From: Myxococcales bacterium
GTDB taxonomy: Bacteria > Myxococcota_A > UBA9160 > UBA4427
Direction: 5' to 3'
Assembly (NCBI GenBank): GCA_022563535.1
Contig: JADFNE010000036.1
Coordinates: 1 to 44,383 of the forward strand
Length of the DNA stretch: 44,383 nt
In this document: in pieces, positions 16,009-26,108 of the stretch
Numbering within the stretch: position 1 is the stretch's first letter
Layout: each line of letters opens with the position of its first letter
Made by a program: the position numbers and the translations under genes
Notes under the pieces: model-generated
Told to the model about the DNA's origin: nothing
The model's input: the letters and a program-made list of their open reading frames with translations, nothing else
The model's database searches: none

Positions 16009-18090
16009 TCAACGCTCCCCAAGCACAAGCAAAGTTTCCCCATCCCCCACCTGATCCCCAATACCAACATCCACCCGTTCAACAATCGCCCCCCCCTGCG
16101 CCCGAACACTATGCTCCATCTTCATCGCTTCCAGAATAATCATCACCTGCCCCTTCTCGACGGTGTCCCCTTCGCGCACCAGGACTTCGATGATCTTCCC
16201 CGGCATAGGAGTGTGCACCACCCCTTCGCCCGTGACTTCTTCATCGAATCCCCCCGCGAAATCCTTGGATGAAAGCCGAAACGTCTCCCCCTCGACAAAG
16301 AGCGTAAGCTGCGCGCCGTGTACTACCGACACCAGTTCTAGCGAGCGCCCTGCAAACGTCGCTTCAAAGCGATGCACCACCCCTCGTTCCGAATCAAACT
16401 CTCGCCATTCGAGGGTTCGCCCCATTGCTCGAATCTCCTCCCCCGAGACCCGCACCGAGTATTCGCCTGGGTCGGTCGGGCAGCCTTCGCCTCGAACCTC
16501 ACTTGTCCTTTCCTCTCCATTTGCGACGAAGTGGAGGACGTCGTGGATTTCGTTGTTGAGTCGCCAGCTATCGGTGGCGTTCCAGGGAGAATGGGGGTCC
16601 TTTCTTCGAGCCGCCGACGCATCGCTGCGGCGAGCCCGGGAGAGCACCGAATCGAGGCTCGCCAACACCAGGACATCTGTGTCCGAAATCGCCCCTGCAT
16701 CGAGCAACGCAGATTGGTTGGCTTCGATGAATGTGTTGTCGAAGGACCCGGTCTCGAAGCCCGGGTGGTGGGCAATCCGTGACAGCAACGAGAGGTTGGT
16801 TGCGACCCCCGCCAGGTGATATTGCGACAGAGCTTCGCGCAATCTGCTGATCGCGACCGAGCGATCATCCCCCCACACCACGAGCTTGGCCAGCATCGAG
16901 TCGTAGTGGACCGAGATCTCGTCGCCCTGGCCGATACCGGTTTCAATGCGCAGAGATTCGCGCGGCTCGGGTTCCGCGAGGTAGTCAATCGGGCCCGCGG
17001 TCGGCAGAAAATCCGCGGCTGGATCCTCAGCACAAATGCGGACCTCGACGCTATGGCCCCGCAGCGCAATCTCTTCCTGACCCAGGGGCAGGGGCTGGCC
17101 ATCGGCCACGCGAATCTGCCATTCGACGAGATCGATTCCCGTGACCATCTCCGTGACCGGGTGCTCGACCTGCAACCGCGTATTCATCTCCATGAAGTAG
17201 AAGGGCGGCGGCTCGCCGGACCCCGGGGACCAGGCCTGGTCTGTTCCGGTTGCGAGCAGGAACTCCACCGTGCCCGCGCCCTGGTAACCGATTGCACGCC
17301 CCGCCTTCACCGCCGCAGCGCCCAGTTGACTTCGCAGCCCATCACTCAACCCCGGCGCTGGCGCCTCTTCGACAATTTTTTGATGCCGCCGCTGGATCGA
17401 ACAATCCCGCTCGAACAAATGCACCAGGTTGCCGTGGGCATCGCCGAACAACTGAACCTCGATGTGCCGCGTGGGAGACAGCAGCCGTTCGAGCAACATG
17501 CGGTCGTCGCCAAATGCGCCGCGGGCCTCGCGCTTCGCCGCTTCGAGAGCCGCGGGGAATTCATCGGATGAATGCACGGCGCGCATGCCTCGCCCGCCGC
17601 CTCCGGCGATGGCCTTGATGAGCAGTGGATAACCGAGTTGATCCCCGGCCTCGCGCAACGCTCCGGGGTCCTGGTCCTTTCCCGCGTGGCCGGGAATCAC
17701 GCGAATCCCCGCGGCTTCCATCAACGCCTTGGCGCCGTCCTTCTCCGCCATGGAACGAATCGTGGCAGGCGCTGGCCCGATGAAGATGAAACCCGCATCC
17801 CGGCAGGCCTCAGCAAAATCCGCATTCTCGGACAGGAAGCCGTAACCCGGATGAATGGCATCGGCGCCGGAACGAGCGGCGGCTTCCAGCATCGCCGGGA
17901 TGTTCAGGTAGCTCTCACTGGCCGGCGCAGGACCGATGTGCAGAGCCTCGTCCGCCAGTTGCACGTGACGCGCCTGGGAGTCCGCATCGGAATAGACGGC
18001 CACACCGACGATGCCCATCTGGTGGAGGGTCCGGAAGATGCGACATGCAATCTCCCCGCGGTTTGCAACGAGTACTTTCTCGATCGACAC
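16009..18090 (-). CDS. mccA: Biotin-dependent acyl-CoA carboxylase alpha subunit (methylcrotonyl-CoA carboxylase type)
   Basis: It fuses biotin carboxylase and biotin carrier domains; the alpha subunit carboxylates biotin with ATP and bicarbonate. The 693 residues show the N-terminal VLVANRGEIACRI, ATP-grasp GGGGRGMR, ERDCSIQRRHQKI and EMNTRLQVEHPVTE, and a C-terminal carrier with EAMKMEHS whose Lys is biotinylated. Pairing with a methylcrotonyl-type beta subunit 43 bases upstream indicates leucine degradation; alone it could not be told from acetyl- or propionyl-CoA carboxylase. The start is GTG 18090 with a weak ribosome site. The last 150 codons-worth of DNA is strongly C-rich on the plus strand, continuous with the neighbouring gene's 3' end. 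Confidence 0.9.
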   Translation of the reverse strand: MSIEKVLVANRGEIACRIFRTLHQMGIVGVAVYSDADSQARHVQLADEALHIGPAPASESYLNIPAMLEAAARSGADAIHPGYGFLSENADFAEACRDAGFIFIGPAPATIRSMAEKDGAKALMEAAGIRVIPGHAGKDQDPGALREAGDQLGYPLLIKAIAGGGGRGMRAVHSSDEFPAALEAAKREARGAFGDDRMLLERLLSPTRHIEVQLFGDAHGNLVHLFERDCSIQRRHQKIVEEAPAPGLSDGLRSQLGAAAVKAGRAIGYQGAGTVEFLLATGTDQAWSPGSGEPPPFYFMEMNTRLQVEHPVTEMVTGIDLVEWQIRVADGQPLPLGQEEIALRGHSVEVRICAEDPAADFLPTAGPIDYLAEPEPRESLRIETGIGQGDEISVHYDSMLAKLVVWGDDRSVAISRLREALSQYHLAGVATNLSLLSRIAHHPGFETGSFDNTFIEANQSALLDAGAISDTDVLVLASLDSVLSRARRSDASAARRKDPHSPWNATDSWRLNNEIHDVLHFVANGEERTSEVRGEGCPTDPGEYSVRVSGEEIRAMGRTLEWREFDSERGVVHRFEATFAGRSLELVSVVHGAQLTLFVEGETFRLSSKDFAGGFDEEVTGEGVVHTPMPGKIIEVLVREGDTVEKGQVMIILEAMKMEHSVRAQGGAIVERVDVGIGDQVGDGETLLVLGER

Positions 18091-18133
18091 CTTGAATCAA
18101 TCCCCGATCGCGACAGCGCGCTGGGCGCAGCAG

Positions 18134-19741
18134 CTACATGCGAAAAATTCCAAATCGAGTCTTCACTTCAGGTGCGTTCATCGCGCTCGAAAGTCCCAGG
18201 GCGAGAACCCGGCGGGTTTCATTCGGAGCAATGATGCCGTCGTCCCAGATCCGTGCGGTCGCGTAGTACGGGTGTCCTTCGACTTCGTACTGTTCGCGAA
18301 TCGGCGCCATGAAGGCTTCCTGTTCTTCGTCACTCCAGGCTTCGCCCCTCTTTTCAAGGCCATCGCGTTTGATCGTCGCGAGTACGTTGGCGGCCTGCTC
18401 TCCCCCCATCACCGAGATGCGTGCGTTGGGCCAGGTCCACAAGAAGCGGGGAGAATACGAGCGACCGCACATGGCGTAGTTGCCCGCGCCGAACGAACCC
18501 CCGATCACGACGGTGAATTTGGGAACGTTGGCGCACGCGACCGCCATCACCATCTTTGCGCCGTCCTTTGCGATGCCCCCGGCCTCGTACTTCTGGCCCA
18601 CCATGAACCCGGTAATGTTCTGCAAAAAAACCAGGGGGATATTGCGCTGACAACACAGCTCGATGAAGTGCGCCCCCTTGAGTGCCGACTCCGAGAAAAG
18701 CACGCCGTTGTTCGCGACGATTCCGATTGGCATGCCGTGAAGATGTGCAAAGCCGGTGACCAAGGTCGAGCCGTAGCGGGCCTTGAACTCGTCGAACTCG
18801 CTGGCGTCTACGATCCTCGCGATTACTTCGCGAACGTCATACGGGACTCGTGTGTCCGACGGAATGATGCCCGCGAGTTCTTCGGAGTCGAGTAGTGGGT
18901 CTCTCGGTTCGCGACCCGTTCCGGTGTTTGGCTTGTTGCGATTGAGATGGGCGACCACCTCTCGGGCCAGCGATAACGCGTGGCGATCGTCTTGCGCGAG
19001 ATAGTCGGCGACCCCAGAAGTCATGGTGTGAACATCTGCGCCGCCGAGTTCTTCGGCCGAGACCACCTCGCCGGTCGCCGCCTTGACAAGCGGCGGCCCC
19101 GCCAAGAAGATCGTCCCCTCCTCTTTTACGATGATGGTCTCATCGGCCATCGCGGGCACGTAGGCTCCACCCGCGGTACACGATCCCATCACCACCGCAA
19201 TCTGCGCGATTCCGCGGGAAGACATCTGGGCCTGGTTGTAGAAGATGCGACCAAAGTGATCTCGGTCGGGGAATACCTCGGCCTGATTCGGCAAGTTCGC
19301 CCCGCCGGAATCGACGAGATAAATACACGGAAGGTGATTTTGTTGCGCGATCTCCTGCGCGCGAAGATGTTTCTTGACCGTGATGGGGTAGTAGGTGCCT
19401 CCTTTTACTGTTGCGTCGTTACAAACCACGACGCACTCGCGGTCCGCAACCCGCCCCACACCCGTGATGATTCCCGCCGAAGCAATATTCCCGCCGTACA
19501 GGTCGTGAGCCGCCAGTTGGGAGAGCTCCAAAAACGGAGAGCCCGGATCGAGGAGTTGTCGGATGCGCTCGCGGGGGAGCAGTTTTCCGCGAGAGAGGTG
19601 GCGTGCCACCGCGGCCTCGCCTCCGCCTTCGAGAGTGCGATCAACTTCGCTTCGCAATCCGGCGACAAGTCCCTCCATCCACGCCGCGTTCTCTGCAAAC
19701 GTCGCCGAACCTCTATCGACCTTGTTACCGATCACAGCCAT
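18134..19741 (-). CDS. mccB: Methylcrotonyl-CoA carboxylase beta (carboxyltransferase) subunit
   Basis: It transfers the carboxyl group from biotin to 3-methylcrotonyl-CoA in leucine breakdown. The 535 residues form the tandem crotonase-like carboxyltransferase fold, with MCC-typical stretches: [69 protein letters not shown] and [23 protein letters not shown] 19741 is chosen because GGAGAG lies 6 bases upstream; the frame is open farther but without similarity. mccA follows after 43 bases. Companion leucine genes (isovaleryl-CoA dehydrogenase, methylglutaconyl-CoA hydratase, HMG-CoA lyase) are not in the neighbourhood, although a general acyl-CoA dehydrogenase lies at 42 kb. Confidence 0.92.
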   Translation of the reverse strand: MAVIGNKVDRGSATFAENAAWMEGLVAGLRSEVDRTLEGGGEAAVARHLSRGKLLPRERIRQLLDPGSPFLELSQLAAHDLYGGNIASAGIITGVGRVADRECVVVCNDATVKGGTYYPITVKKHLRAQEIAQQNHLPCIYLVDSGGANLPNQAEVFPDRDHFGRIFYNQAQMSSRGIAQIAVVMGSCTAGGAYVPAMADETIIVKEEGTIFLAGPPLVKAATGEVVSAEELGGADVHTMTSGVADYLAQDDRHALSLAREVVAHLNRNKPNTGTGREPRDPLLDSEELAGIIPSDTRVPYDVREVIARIVDASEFDEFKARYGSTLVTGFAHLHGMPIGIVANNGVLFSESALKGAHFIELCCQRNIPLVFLQNITGFMVGQKYEAGGIAKDGAKMVMAVACANVPKFTVVIGGSFGAGNYAMCGRSYSPRFLWTWPNARISVMGGEQAANVLATIKRDGLEKRGEAWSDEEQEAFMAPIREQYEVEGHPYYATARIWDDGIIAPNETRRVLALGLSSAMNAPEVKTRFGIFRM

Positions 19742-19819
19742 TCGATCTCTCCATGATGAAACTCGGAACGCGCAATCCTGCACTCTACCTGGGGAATCGT
19801 CGCACAAGTCGTCCTTCGA

Positions 19820-20026
19820 TCACTCTTCGTCCTCATCCTCACCGGAAGCATCGGAATCGCGATCGGACCCGGAAAGTCCCAAGATGCTGCCCGCGAACCA
19901 GAACCCCAGGATCCACGCGCCCATCGACACCCAGATCTCCCTGTCATCACGTGACTCTTCGGCGAGCCAGTATCCAAATGCGAGGGTCAGAACTCCCGGG
20001 AGCAGAACTAAAAATCGAGGCTTCAT
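19820..20026 (-). CDS. Small two-helix membrane protein
   Basis: Sixty-eight residues: two predicted membrane helices (about residues 4-20 and 34-52) joined by a short charged loop, then a very acidic tail ending DSDASGEDEDEE. GGAGAAG 5 bases before ATG 20026 gives a convincing start. It lies 78 bases upstream of mccB on the same strand and could be the first gene of that operon. I recognise no family. A divergent membrane protein gene begins 118 bases away. Confidence 0.65.
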   Translation of the reverse strand: MKPRFLVLLPGVLTLAFGYWLAEESRDDREIWVSMGAWILGFWFAGSILGLSGSDRDSDASGEDEDEE

Positions 20027-20144
20027 TTCGCTTCTCCAAGTCTCCGGGTAACTTCCCTCAATTCCACTAGCACCGGAAGAGGGGAATCGCCTCTAGTTTC
20101 ATCTCGACCCCGCTCACCGTCGGATTCTGAAGAGAGACAAAAAC

Positions 20145-20828
20145 GTGCGCACAGCGAAACCTTGGGGATTTATCCCGGAGCCCACGGTCCGGGCCTCCCT
20201 GGTCAACGGCTTTCAAGTCTTCATCGACGACGCCGTCCCGCTGCTGGTCCTAGGATTCGTTGTAGTCATCGTAGGCGCAGTCTGTCGGTCTCTGTTCTTT
20301 ATTGTCGAATACGGCCAGTTCTACTCACTCGCCCTGCTTCTAACCATCGCCGCTCCGCTCGAAATGGGTATGTCATTTGTCTGTTTGCGGGCTGTTCGCA
20401 GCGGTCGCATCAACATCGAACACATGATGGCGATCTTCGGCCGATATTCGCAATTGTTCCTCGCCAACGCGTTAATGCTGATGATTCTCCCCGGTATGTT
20501 CGCGCTGCTGGTGGTACCCGGGTTCGCCTTTTATTGCGCCACGAAGTTCGTGCCCTTCCTTTTGCTCGAAGATGAACTCACCGGTGCGCGGGCAATTGTC
20601 GAGAGCATCCGGCTGAGTCGCAGCTGTTTCTGGCAGTTGGCCGGAATCTGCGCCGTGGGAACGCTCGCAACGCTGGTTGGTGGATTTTCCATCCTGGGTC
20701 TGGTGCCGGCACTCGTCTGGTGGAACCTCTCGGTTGCATCGCTCTATCACGCTTCGGTGCGACCTCCGGCCGGCTGGGAACTCGAAGACGCAGAGGACAG
20801 CGAGATGCTGCGAGCCCAGCAGGAATAG
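20145..20828 (+). CDS. Integral membrane protein, unknown function
   Basis: A 227-residue protein with about five or six hydrophobic segments (near residues 32-50, 62-82, 105-130 and 165-195) and an acidic cytosolic C-terminus. The organisation, with an amphipathic stretch after the third helix (EDELTGARAIVESIRLSRSCFWQL), is like DUF975 / glycerophosphoryl-diester-phosphodiesterase-type membrane domains, where a similar 'A..AI..S..L.....W.L' pattern precedes the last helices. The start is GTG 20145, with AGAGAG upstream. No catalytic residues are recognisable. It is divergent from the small membrane protein gene and followed by the HPt-like gene in the same orientation. Confidence 0.75.
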   Translation: MRTAKPWGFIPEPTVRASLVNGFQVFIDDAVPLLVLGFVVVIVGAVCRSLFFIVEYGQFYSLALLLTIAAPLEMGMSFVCLRAVRSGRINIEHMMAIFGRYSQLFLANALMLMILPGMFALLVVPGFAFYCATKFVPFLLLEDELTGARAIVESIRLSRSCFWQLAGICAVGTLATLVGGFSILGLVPALVWWNLSVASLYHASVRPPAGWELEDAEDSEMLRAQQE

Positions 20829-21114
20829 CTTCCCGCCGGTCTGCGCAGTCGAGATGTATTGCGTACTCGAGATGAGTCCAGAGCTGGCTCGAACGAAATT
20901 TTCATCACCCACAAAGCCCCAGTGAAACTGTGACCGTTGCAGCTTCAGTTGCACACCCGCGAGGGTGCAGCCGGAGTTGAGTTCTTCAACCCTGCTGCAA
21001 AAGGCATTTCGACAGTCTAAATTGAAGAACCCAGACCGGAGTCGGGGCTTTTATTGGCTCGACTCAATGGTTTCCCGGGCTTCTACCCCGGTTCCCCGTC
21101 AACACGGAGACGTC

Positions 21115-21456
21115 GTGCACACGGTCACCACGTTCGACATGCACCAGATGCTGCGGGATTTGGACGGCGACCGTTCCCGACTCGCCTCGTTGGCAAACTC
21201 GGTCGTCGGCGAGGTTCCGCACCATATCCGGACCATGCGCACGAATCTCAGCGCGGGGCGACTCGACGGTCTCGAGTTCTCGGCCCGATACATGGGAATG
21301 TTGTTTGACAGCCTGCTCGCCCAGGACGCGTCGGATGCGGCAAGAGACCTCGAGAGCGCTGCGCGCCGGCGTCACGACAGCGAATCCAAATTCGCCTTTG
21401 CAACCCTCGAGAACGAGATCGACGTCCTGTTGAGTTTGCTGGCCGAACTCCGCTAA
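21115..21456 (+). CDS. HPt-like four-helix domain protein lacking the phosphoacceptor histidine
   Basis: The 113 residues read like a histidine phosphotransfer domain: an N-terminal F..H.ML.DLDGDRSRL segment, the helix VVGEVPHHIRTMRTNLSAGRLDGLEF, and the tail DLESAARRRHDSESKF with ENEIDVLLSLLAEL. In an active HPt the next helix carries AHxLKG; here it is SARYMGML, with no His and no Lys. It is therefore either a degenerate HPt acting as an adaptor or inhibitor, or a look-alike helical bundle. GTG 21115 is preferred, with GGAGA five bases upstream and a domain-sized product; the frame is open back to 20965. No kinase or receiver gene is adjacent. Confidence 0.65.
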   Translation: MHTVTTFDMHQMLRDLDGDRSRLASLANSVVGEVPHHIRTMRTNLSAGRLDGLEFSARYMGMLFDSLLAQDASDAARDLESAARRRHDSESKFAFATLENEIDVLLSLLAELR

Positions 21457-21480
21457 GAGCGTTGCTGAAGCGTTCGTAGG

Positions 21481-24192
21481 TTACTTTTTCTTTTCCGGCT
21501 TGGGTGCGAACCCGATGCTCTCCACCTCTACGACGCCGTCTTCTAAGGCGGCGTCAACTTTGCTCTGATGACCATTACAGCGAACGGCCGCCAATACGTC
21601 GGCTTCTACTGCAGCGAGTCGTTCGAGCGTCACGGCGTTTCCGACCAGGGTGAGGTTTTCGACTTCGCGGCCCAGTGAGACTTCGTTGTCGGCCTTGCAC
21701 TTGTTGATTGCGGCGAGCGCCGCCACGGCGAGCGCAAAGCTCTGGGGATCGCGAGGGCTCGCCACGGACTCGAAGTCCGTCGCTGCGGGCCACGCTGCCC
21801 GATGGATCGAGGCCTCACCCGTCTCTTCGGCAAAGGTCCACGACCAAATCTCTTCCGTGATGTACGGCATCACCGGAGCGAGCAGGCGCAGCAACACGTT
21901 GAAACCCAGGCGAAGTGCGGCAACCGCCGAACCGCTCTCGGCGACTCGATCGCCCTGCACTCCGTCTTCGAACCAACGCGCCCGCGGTTTGGCGAGTTCA
22001 AGATAGGTATCTGTGAAATGAGTCCAGAAGAAACTCTCGGTCTCCTGCAGGCCATGAGCAAAATTCCAATCTTCGTACTGACCCGTCACCCGCTCGACCA
22101 ACTGCGCGAGTTCGACCACGAAGGCCCGATCGAGTTCGCACGAGATGGGATGGACTTCACCGGTCTGCGACAGGACAAACTTGCCCGCGTTGTAGAGCTT
22201 GGTGACCAGTCGCTTGCCGATCTTCCAGACCTTCTCGTCGAAGGCGGTATCGACACCGAGCCGAGCACTCGCCGCCCAATAACGGCCCGCGTCGGTGGTG
22301 TATTTTTCGAGCAACGGAATCGGGGTCATGATGTTCCCGACACTCTTGCTCATCTTCTTGCGGTCGGGATCGAGGATCCAACCCGAGATCATCACGTGTT
22401 CCCAGGGCAGGACGTCTTCGTGGAGCATTCCCTTGGCAATTGTATAGAAGGCCCAGGTGCGAATGATTTCGTGGGCCTGGGGGCGAACGTCCGCCGGAAA
22501 CAGCTTGGCGTGACGCTCTTCGTCGAGGCCCCAGTGGGAGCTGATCTGGGGAGTGAGTGAGCTAGTGAACCAGGTGTCGAAGATATCGGCTTCACCGACA
22601 AAGCCCCCGGGTTGGTCGCGCTGGGATTCTTCGTATCCAGGAGCGGTGTCGATCATCGGATCGACTGGCAGGCTCGCGCGCTCGGCCACGATCGGTTCTT
22701 CGTAGTTCGGCTCGCCGTTCTCGTCCAGGGGATACCAGACGGGAATCGACACCCCGAAATAGCGCTGGCGGCTCAGGCACCAGTCCTGATTGAGATTTTC
22801 GGTCCAATCGCGATAGCGGTTTTCCATGTGGGGCGGGTGCCATTTGATCGCAGCGCCATTTCTGAGCATCGCCTCTTTCTTGTCGACCAGACGCGCAAAC
22901 CACTGCCGGGTCGAAAGGTATTCGAGCGGACGATCGCCCTTCTCATAGAACTTCACAGGATGTTGAATCGCTTCGGGCTCGCTGGTGAGCGGCGCACCGT
23001 TGCCCGTCGCGCTACCCGCTGGATCGCGCAACAACTCGACGATTCTTTTCTGGGCTTGCTTGACGTTCTTGCCCGCAATTTCGCCGTAGTACTGATTGGC
23101 CGCTTCGGGATCGAGGCTCTCAAATTCGGGGGTGCCGAAGGTCACGGGTTCGAGTCGCCCGCTCATCGAAACGATCTGGCGCAGGGACAGGCTCTTTTCC
23201 CGCCACCACACGACATCCGTCGCATCGCCGAAGGTGCACACCATCAAAATGCCGGTTCCCTTTTCAGGATCGGCCAATTCACTCGCAAAGATTGGCACCG
23301 GAGCGCGGAACAGAGGCGTGACCGCACGCTTGCCAAAGAGATCTTTGTAGCGATCGTCGTCGGGGTGGGCCGTAACTCCGACGCATGCGGGAAGCAGTTC
23401 GGGGCGGGTCGTCGCGATCGTAAAGCTCGCTTCGCTTCCCTCGACGCCAAATTCCAGCTGGTGGTAGGCACCTGCGAGATCCCGATCCACCACCTCTGCC
23501 TGGGCAACCGCGCACTGGAAGTCGACATCCCACATCGTGGGGGCTTTGTCGGTATAGACTTCGTTCTTCGCGTAGAGATCGAGGAATGAGAACTGCGCAA
23601 TCTCGCGACAGTGGTCGTCGATCGTCTGGTATTCCTGCCTCCAATCCACCGACAGCGCGAGGCGGCGCCACAGCGCGCGGTAGTACTCTTCGTCTTCGTT
23701 GATCAGGCCGTAACAGGTTTCGATGAAGTTGCGGCGCGAGATCAGGCGCGCGGGTTTCTTCCGCTGCTTGGCGTTCGCCTCTTCGAGTTTCAGACCCTCT
23801 TCATAGGGCGACTTTGGATCGCAGCGAACATGGTAATAGTTCTGTACGCGCCGCTCGGTGGGCAGACCATTGTCGTCCCATCCCATCGGGTAAAAGACGT
23901 TCATGCCCGTCATGCGCTTGTAGCGCGCAATCACATCGGTGTGGGTATAGGAAAAAACGTGACCCACGTGCAGAGAACCGGACGCAGTCGGGGGCGGGGT
24001 ATCGATGACGAAAGTTTCGTTGCGCGGACGATCTGGGTCCCAGTGATAGACCCCGCGTTCTTCCCATTCTGCGATCCAGCGCTTTTCAACGTCTTCGGAT
24101 TCGAAGTGCTTGCTGAGCTTGGCTGGATCGATCGAGCGCACTCGCCTGGGCCGGCTGTTTTCACTATCGCGATCATCGAGGTGGTTGGCCAT
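21481..24192 (-). CDS. valS: Valyl-tRNA synthetase
   Basis: A class I aminoacyl-tRNA synthetase that charges tRNA-Val and edits misactivated threonine. The about 903 residues carry the HIGH-type motif in SGSLHVGH and KMSKS in KKMSKSVGN (about residue 612), with a large editing insertion between them and a C-terminal anticodon-binding domain. The N-terminus (IDTPPPTASGSLHVGHVFSY, then FYPMGWDDNGLPTERRVQNYY) is characteristic of the archaeal/actinobacterial/rickettsial ValRS lineage rather than the common E. coli type. ATG 24192 is preferred, with GAGAAG upstream; a TTG at 24234 would overlap the divergent cyclase gene. It is convergent with the HPt-like gene. Confidence 0.95.
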   Translation of the reverse strand: MANHLDDRDSENSRPRRVRSIDPAKLSKHFESEDVEKRWIAEWEERGVYHWDPDRPRNETFVIDTPPPTASGSLHVGHVFSYTHTDVIARYKRMTGMNVFYPMGWDDNGLPTERRVQNYYHVRCDPKSPYEEGLKLEEANAKQRKKPARLISRRNFIETCYGLINEDEEYYRALWRRLALSVDWRQEYQTIDDHCREIAQFSFLDLYAKNEVYTDKAPTMWDVDFQCAVAQAEVVDRDLAGAYHQLEFGVEGSEASFTIATTRPELLPACVGVTAHPDDDRYKDLFGKRAVTPLFRAPVPIFASELADPEKGTGILMVCTFGDATDVVWWREKSLSLRQIVSMSGRLEPVTFGTPEFESLDPEAANQYYGEIAGKNVKQAQKRIVELLRDPAGSATGNGAPLTSEPEAIQHPVKFYEKGDRPLEYLSTRQWFARLVDKKEAMLRNGAAIKWHPPHMENRYRDWTENLNQDWCLSRQRYFGVSIPVWYPLDENGEPNYEEPIVAERASLPVDPMIDTAPGYEESQRDQPGGFVGEADIFDTWFTSSLTPQISSHWGLDEERHAKLFPADVRPQAHEIIRTWAFYTIAKGMLHEDVLPWEHVMISGWILDPDRKKMSKSVGNIMTPIPLLEKYTTDAGRYWAASARLGVDTAFDEKVWKIGKRLVTKLYNAGKFVLSQTGEVHPISCELDRAFVVELAQLVERVTGQYEDWNFAHGLQETESFFWTHFTDTYLELAKPRARWFEDGVQGDRVAESGSAVAALRLGFNVLLRLLAPVMPYITEEIWSWTFAEETGEASIHRAAWPAATDFESVASPRDPQSFALAVAALAAINKCKADNEVSLGREVENLTLVGNAVTLERLAAVEADVLAAVRCNGHQSKVDAALEDGVVEVESIGFAPKPEKKK

Positions 24193-24233
24193 CTGCTTCT
24201 CGTCGTGAATCCCGTGTTCGAGCCCTTTGCGCA

Positions 24234-25503
24234 ATGGACACCACCGCCCTGAGCGAAAGGTTGCTCAATATAGAACACGCCCCGATGACTGCCTCCCAAT
24301 GGGATAAATCGCTAGACGCTTCCCCTGCATTCACCCCTCTCCGAGCCGGCGCGACCATCCGATGGATTCGCATGTTCTGGAAGCGTGAAACACCCAAACC
24401 CGCGACCCGACCCCAGCTGCGCATGAGTTCAGATGGCTCTTCGCCAGTCTCGGCGGAGGCGAGTCTCGACGCCTTGGCGGAGTTTCTGCGCAGCTTCGGC
24501 AAAGGGGCCTTCGACCTCGAAACCAAGAGCGCCGTACAGGTGCAGGAACGCTGCGAGGCCTGGGCGCGCCATCTTCTGGTCGGGGTAGAGCCTCCAGACT
24601 ATCCGGCCGAAGCCGACGATTGGGAACCCGGGGCCGACGCTCCCAGAGACCTGCAGGGTCTGCGGCGCTTCATGGCCGATACCCGGCAGGAAGAACACAG
24701 CTTCATCGGTCGAAGATTGAGCAACATGCTCGAGGCGATCTGGACTTTCATCGCGGGCATGCGTCAAGCCCTGGTCTTCGAACAGCAGACCGACGAACAG
24801 GTTGCCCACAGGCTGCGGCGACTGGAGAGCGCCGCCCGGGGAAACTCGACGGAACAGCTGAAGCGGGAAGCCCTCGAAACGGTCAGCATGCTGCGCCAGT
24901 GCATGCAGGACCGTGGAGCGCACCAGCAGGCCCTGGTCGAGAACCTCGGCACCAGACTCGAGACGCTGCGAAGCGAACTCACCGTCGTGCGCGAACAGGC
25001 GGCCTGCGACGGTTTGACGGGGCTCTACAATCGGGCCTCGTTGGACGAGCATCTCGAGCGAATCGTCGACCTGCGCAATCTGTTCGGGCGCGAGTCGACG
25101 CTTTTCATGATCGACATCGATCACTTCAAATGGGTAAACGACACCCACGGCCATCCGGCTGGAGACACGGTCCTGCGCGAGGTGGCGAACTGCCTGGCAA
25201 ATTGCTTCTCGAGAACGGAAGATTTTGTCGCCCGCTACGGGGGCGAGGAGTTCGTGGTGGTCCTGCAGGAGGGCCGGGCAGGAGATCACCTCGACGCTCA
25301 GCGAGCGCTGCCTCCTGCGCCTGCGAGACCTCGTGTTCGATATTGGCGAGGAGAATCTGCGCATCTCGGCTTCCCTCGGGGTATCGGTCCTCCACATGCA
25401 AGAATCAGCGGCTGCTTGGCTCGAACGCGCAGACCAGGCCCTTTACGAGGCCAAGGAATCGGGGCGAGACCAGGTAGTCGTGCATGCAGACGATCGCGTT
25501 TGA
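24234..25503 (+). pseudogene. Diguanylate cyclase (GGDEF), frameshifted near 25265-25285
   Basis: Frame one encodes an N-terminal helical sensor-like region and a GGDEF domain: DGLTGLYNRASLDEHL, FMIDIDHFKWVNDTHGH, and the catalytic RYGGEEF at about 25233-25253, which would make c-di-GMP from two GTP. After VVVLQEGRAG this frame becomes Arg/Pro-rich noise, while the +1 frame resumes good GGDEF sequence: LRLRDLVFDIGEENLRISAS, LGVSVL and ADQALYEAKESGRDQ, ending at 25503. One extra base (or two missing) thus separates the halves. It may be a true pseudogene, an assembly or sequencing error, or rarely programmed frameshifting; no obvious slippery site is visible. Start ATG 24234 is uncertain; ATG 24372 is an alternative. 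Confidence 0.85.
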
Positions 25504-25733
25504 AAGCCGCCCCCTCGCAGTCCATTGAGGAGTCTGCAGCTGGATTTTGTCAATCTCTTGCGGGGGTTCGAGTGGACGCCTATGGTCCCGCGGCTTCTCC
25601 GAGGGCTCGCCAGCCGAGACTCCCGGAACTGACAAGAGACTCCGAACAGCTTCGGATGTCCTCTATTGGATATTAGATAATCCCGCATCAGAGGTCTGAG
25701 ACAGAAACCTGATTCGGAACAGCGGAGTGCCAG

Positions 25734-26039
25734 ATGGCCAAGACATCTCAGATTTTCCGGGACAACAAGCGCAAGAAGTTGATCAAGAAGTATGCCGCGA
25801 GACGCGCTGAGCTTCGCGCCAAATTGAAGGACCCCAACGTTTCCGTCGAAGAGAAGCTCGAGGTTCAGGATCAATTTGCAAAGCTCCCGCGCAATTCTTG
25901 CCCGACCAGGCTCAATCGTCGCTGTGAGGTTACGGGGCGCTCGAAGTCCTTCTACCGAAAGTTCGGCATTTCTCGCATCGCGCTCCGCGAACTTGCCCTG
26001 CGCGGCCAACTCCCCGGCGTTCGCAAGTCCAGCTGGTAG
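25734..26039 (+). CDS. rpsN: Small ribosomal subunit protein uS14, zinc-independent form
   Basis: The 101-residue long form of S14, beginning [28 protein letters not shown] and ending with the conserved [27 protein letters not shown] region. The zinc-ribbon CxxC pairs of the short 61-residue form are absent (the corresponding place reads [17 protein letters not shown]), so this is the C-minus type. It stands outside the main ribosomal operon, directly before an L31 type B gene, as zinc-sparing paralogues often do. A short inverted repeat at 26041-26060 separates it from rpmE2. Confidence 0.95.
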   Translation: MAKTSQIFRDNKRKKLIKKYAARRAELRAKLKDPNVSVEEKLEVQDQFAKLPRNSCPTRLNRRCEVTGRSKSFYRKFGISRIALRELALRGQLPGVRKSSW

Positions 26040-26108
26040 ACCGCCGGAATAGATCGGCGGCGGTAGCACCCATCACTTTTGCCGACCCCCTCGGCCAGGA
26101 AGAGAACA

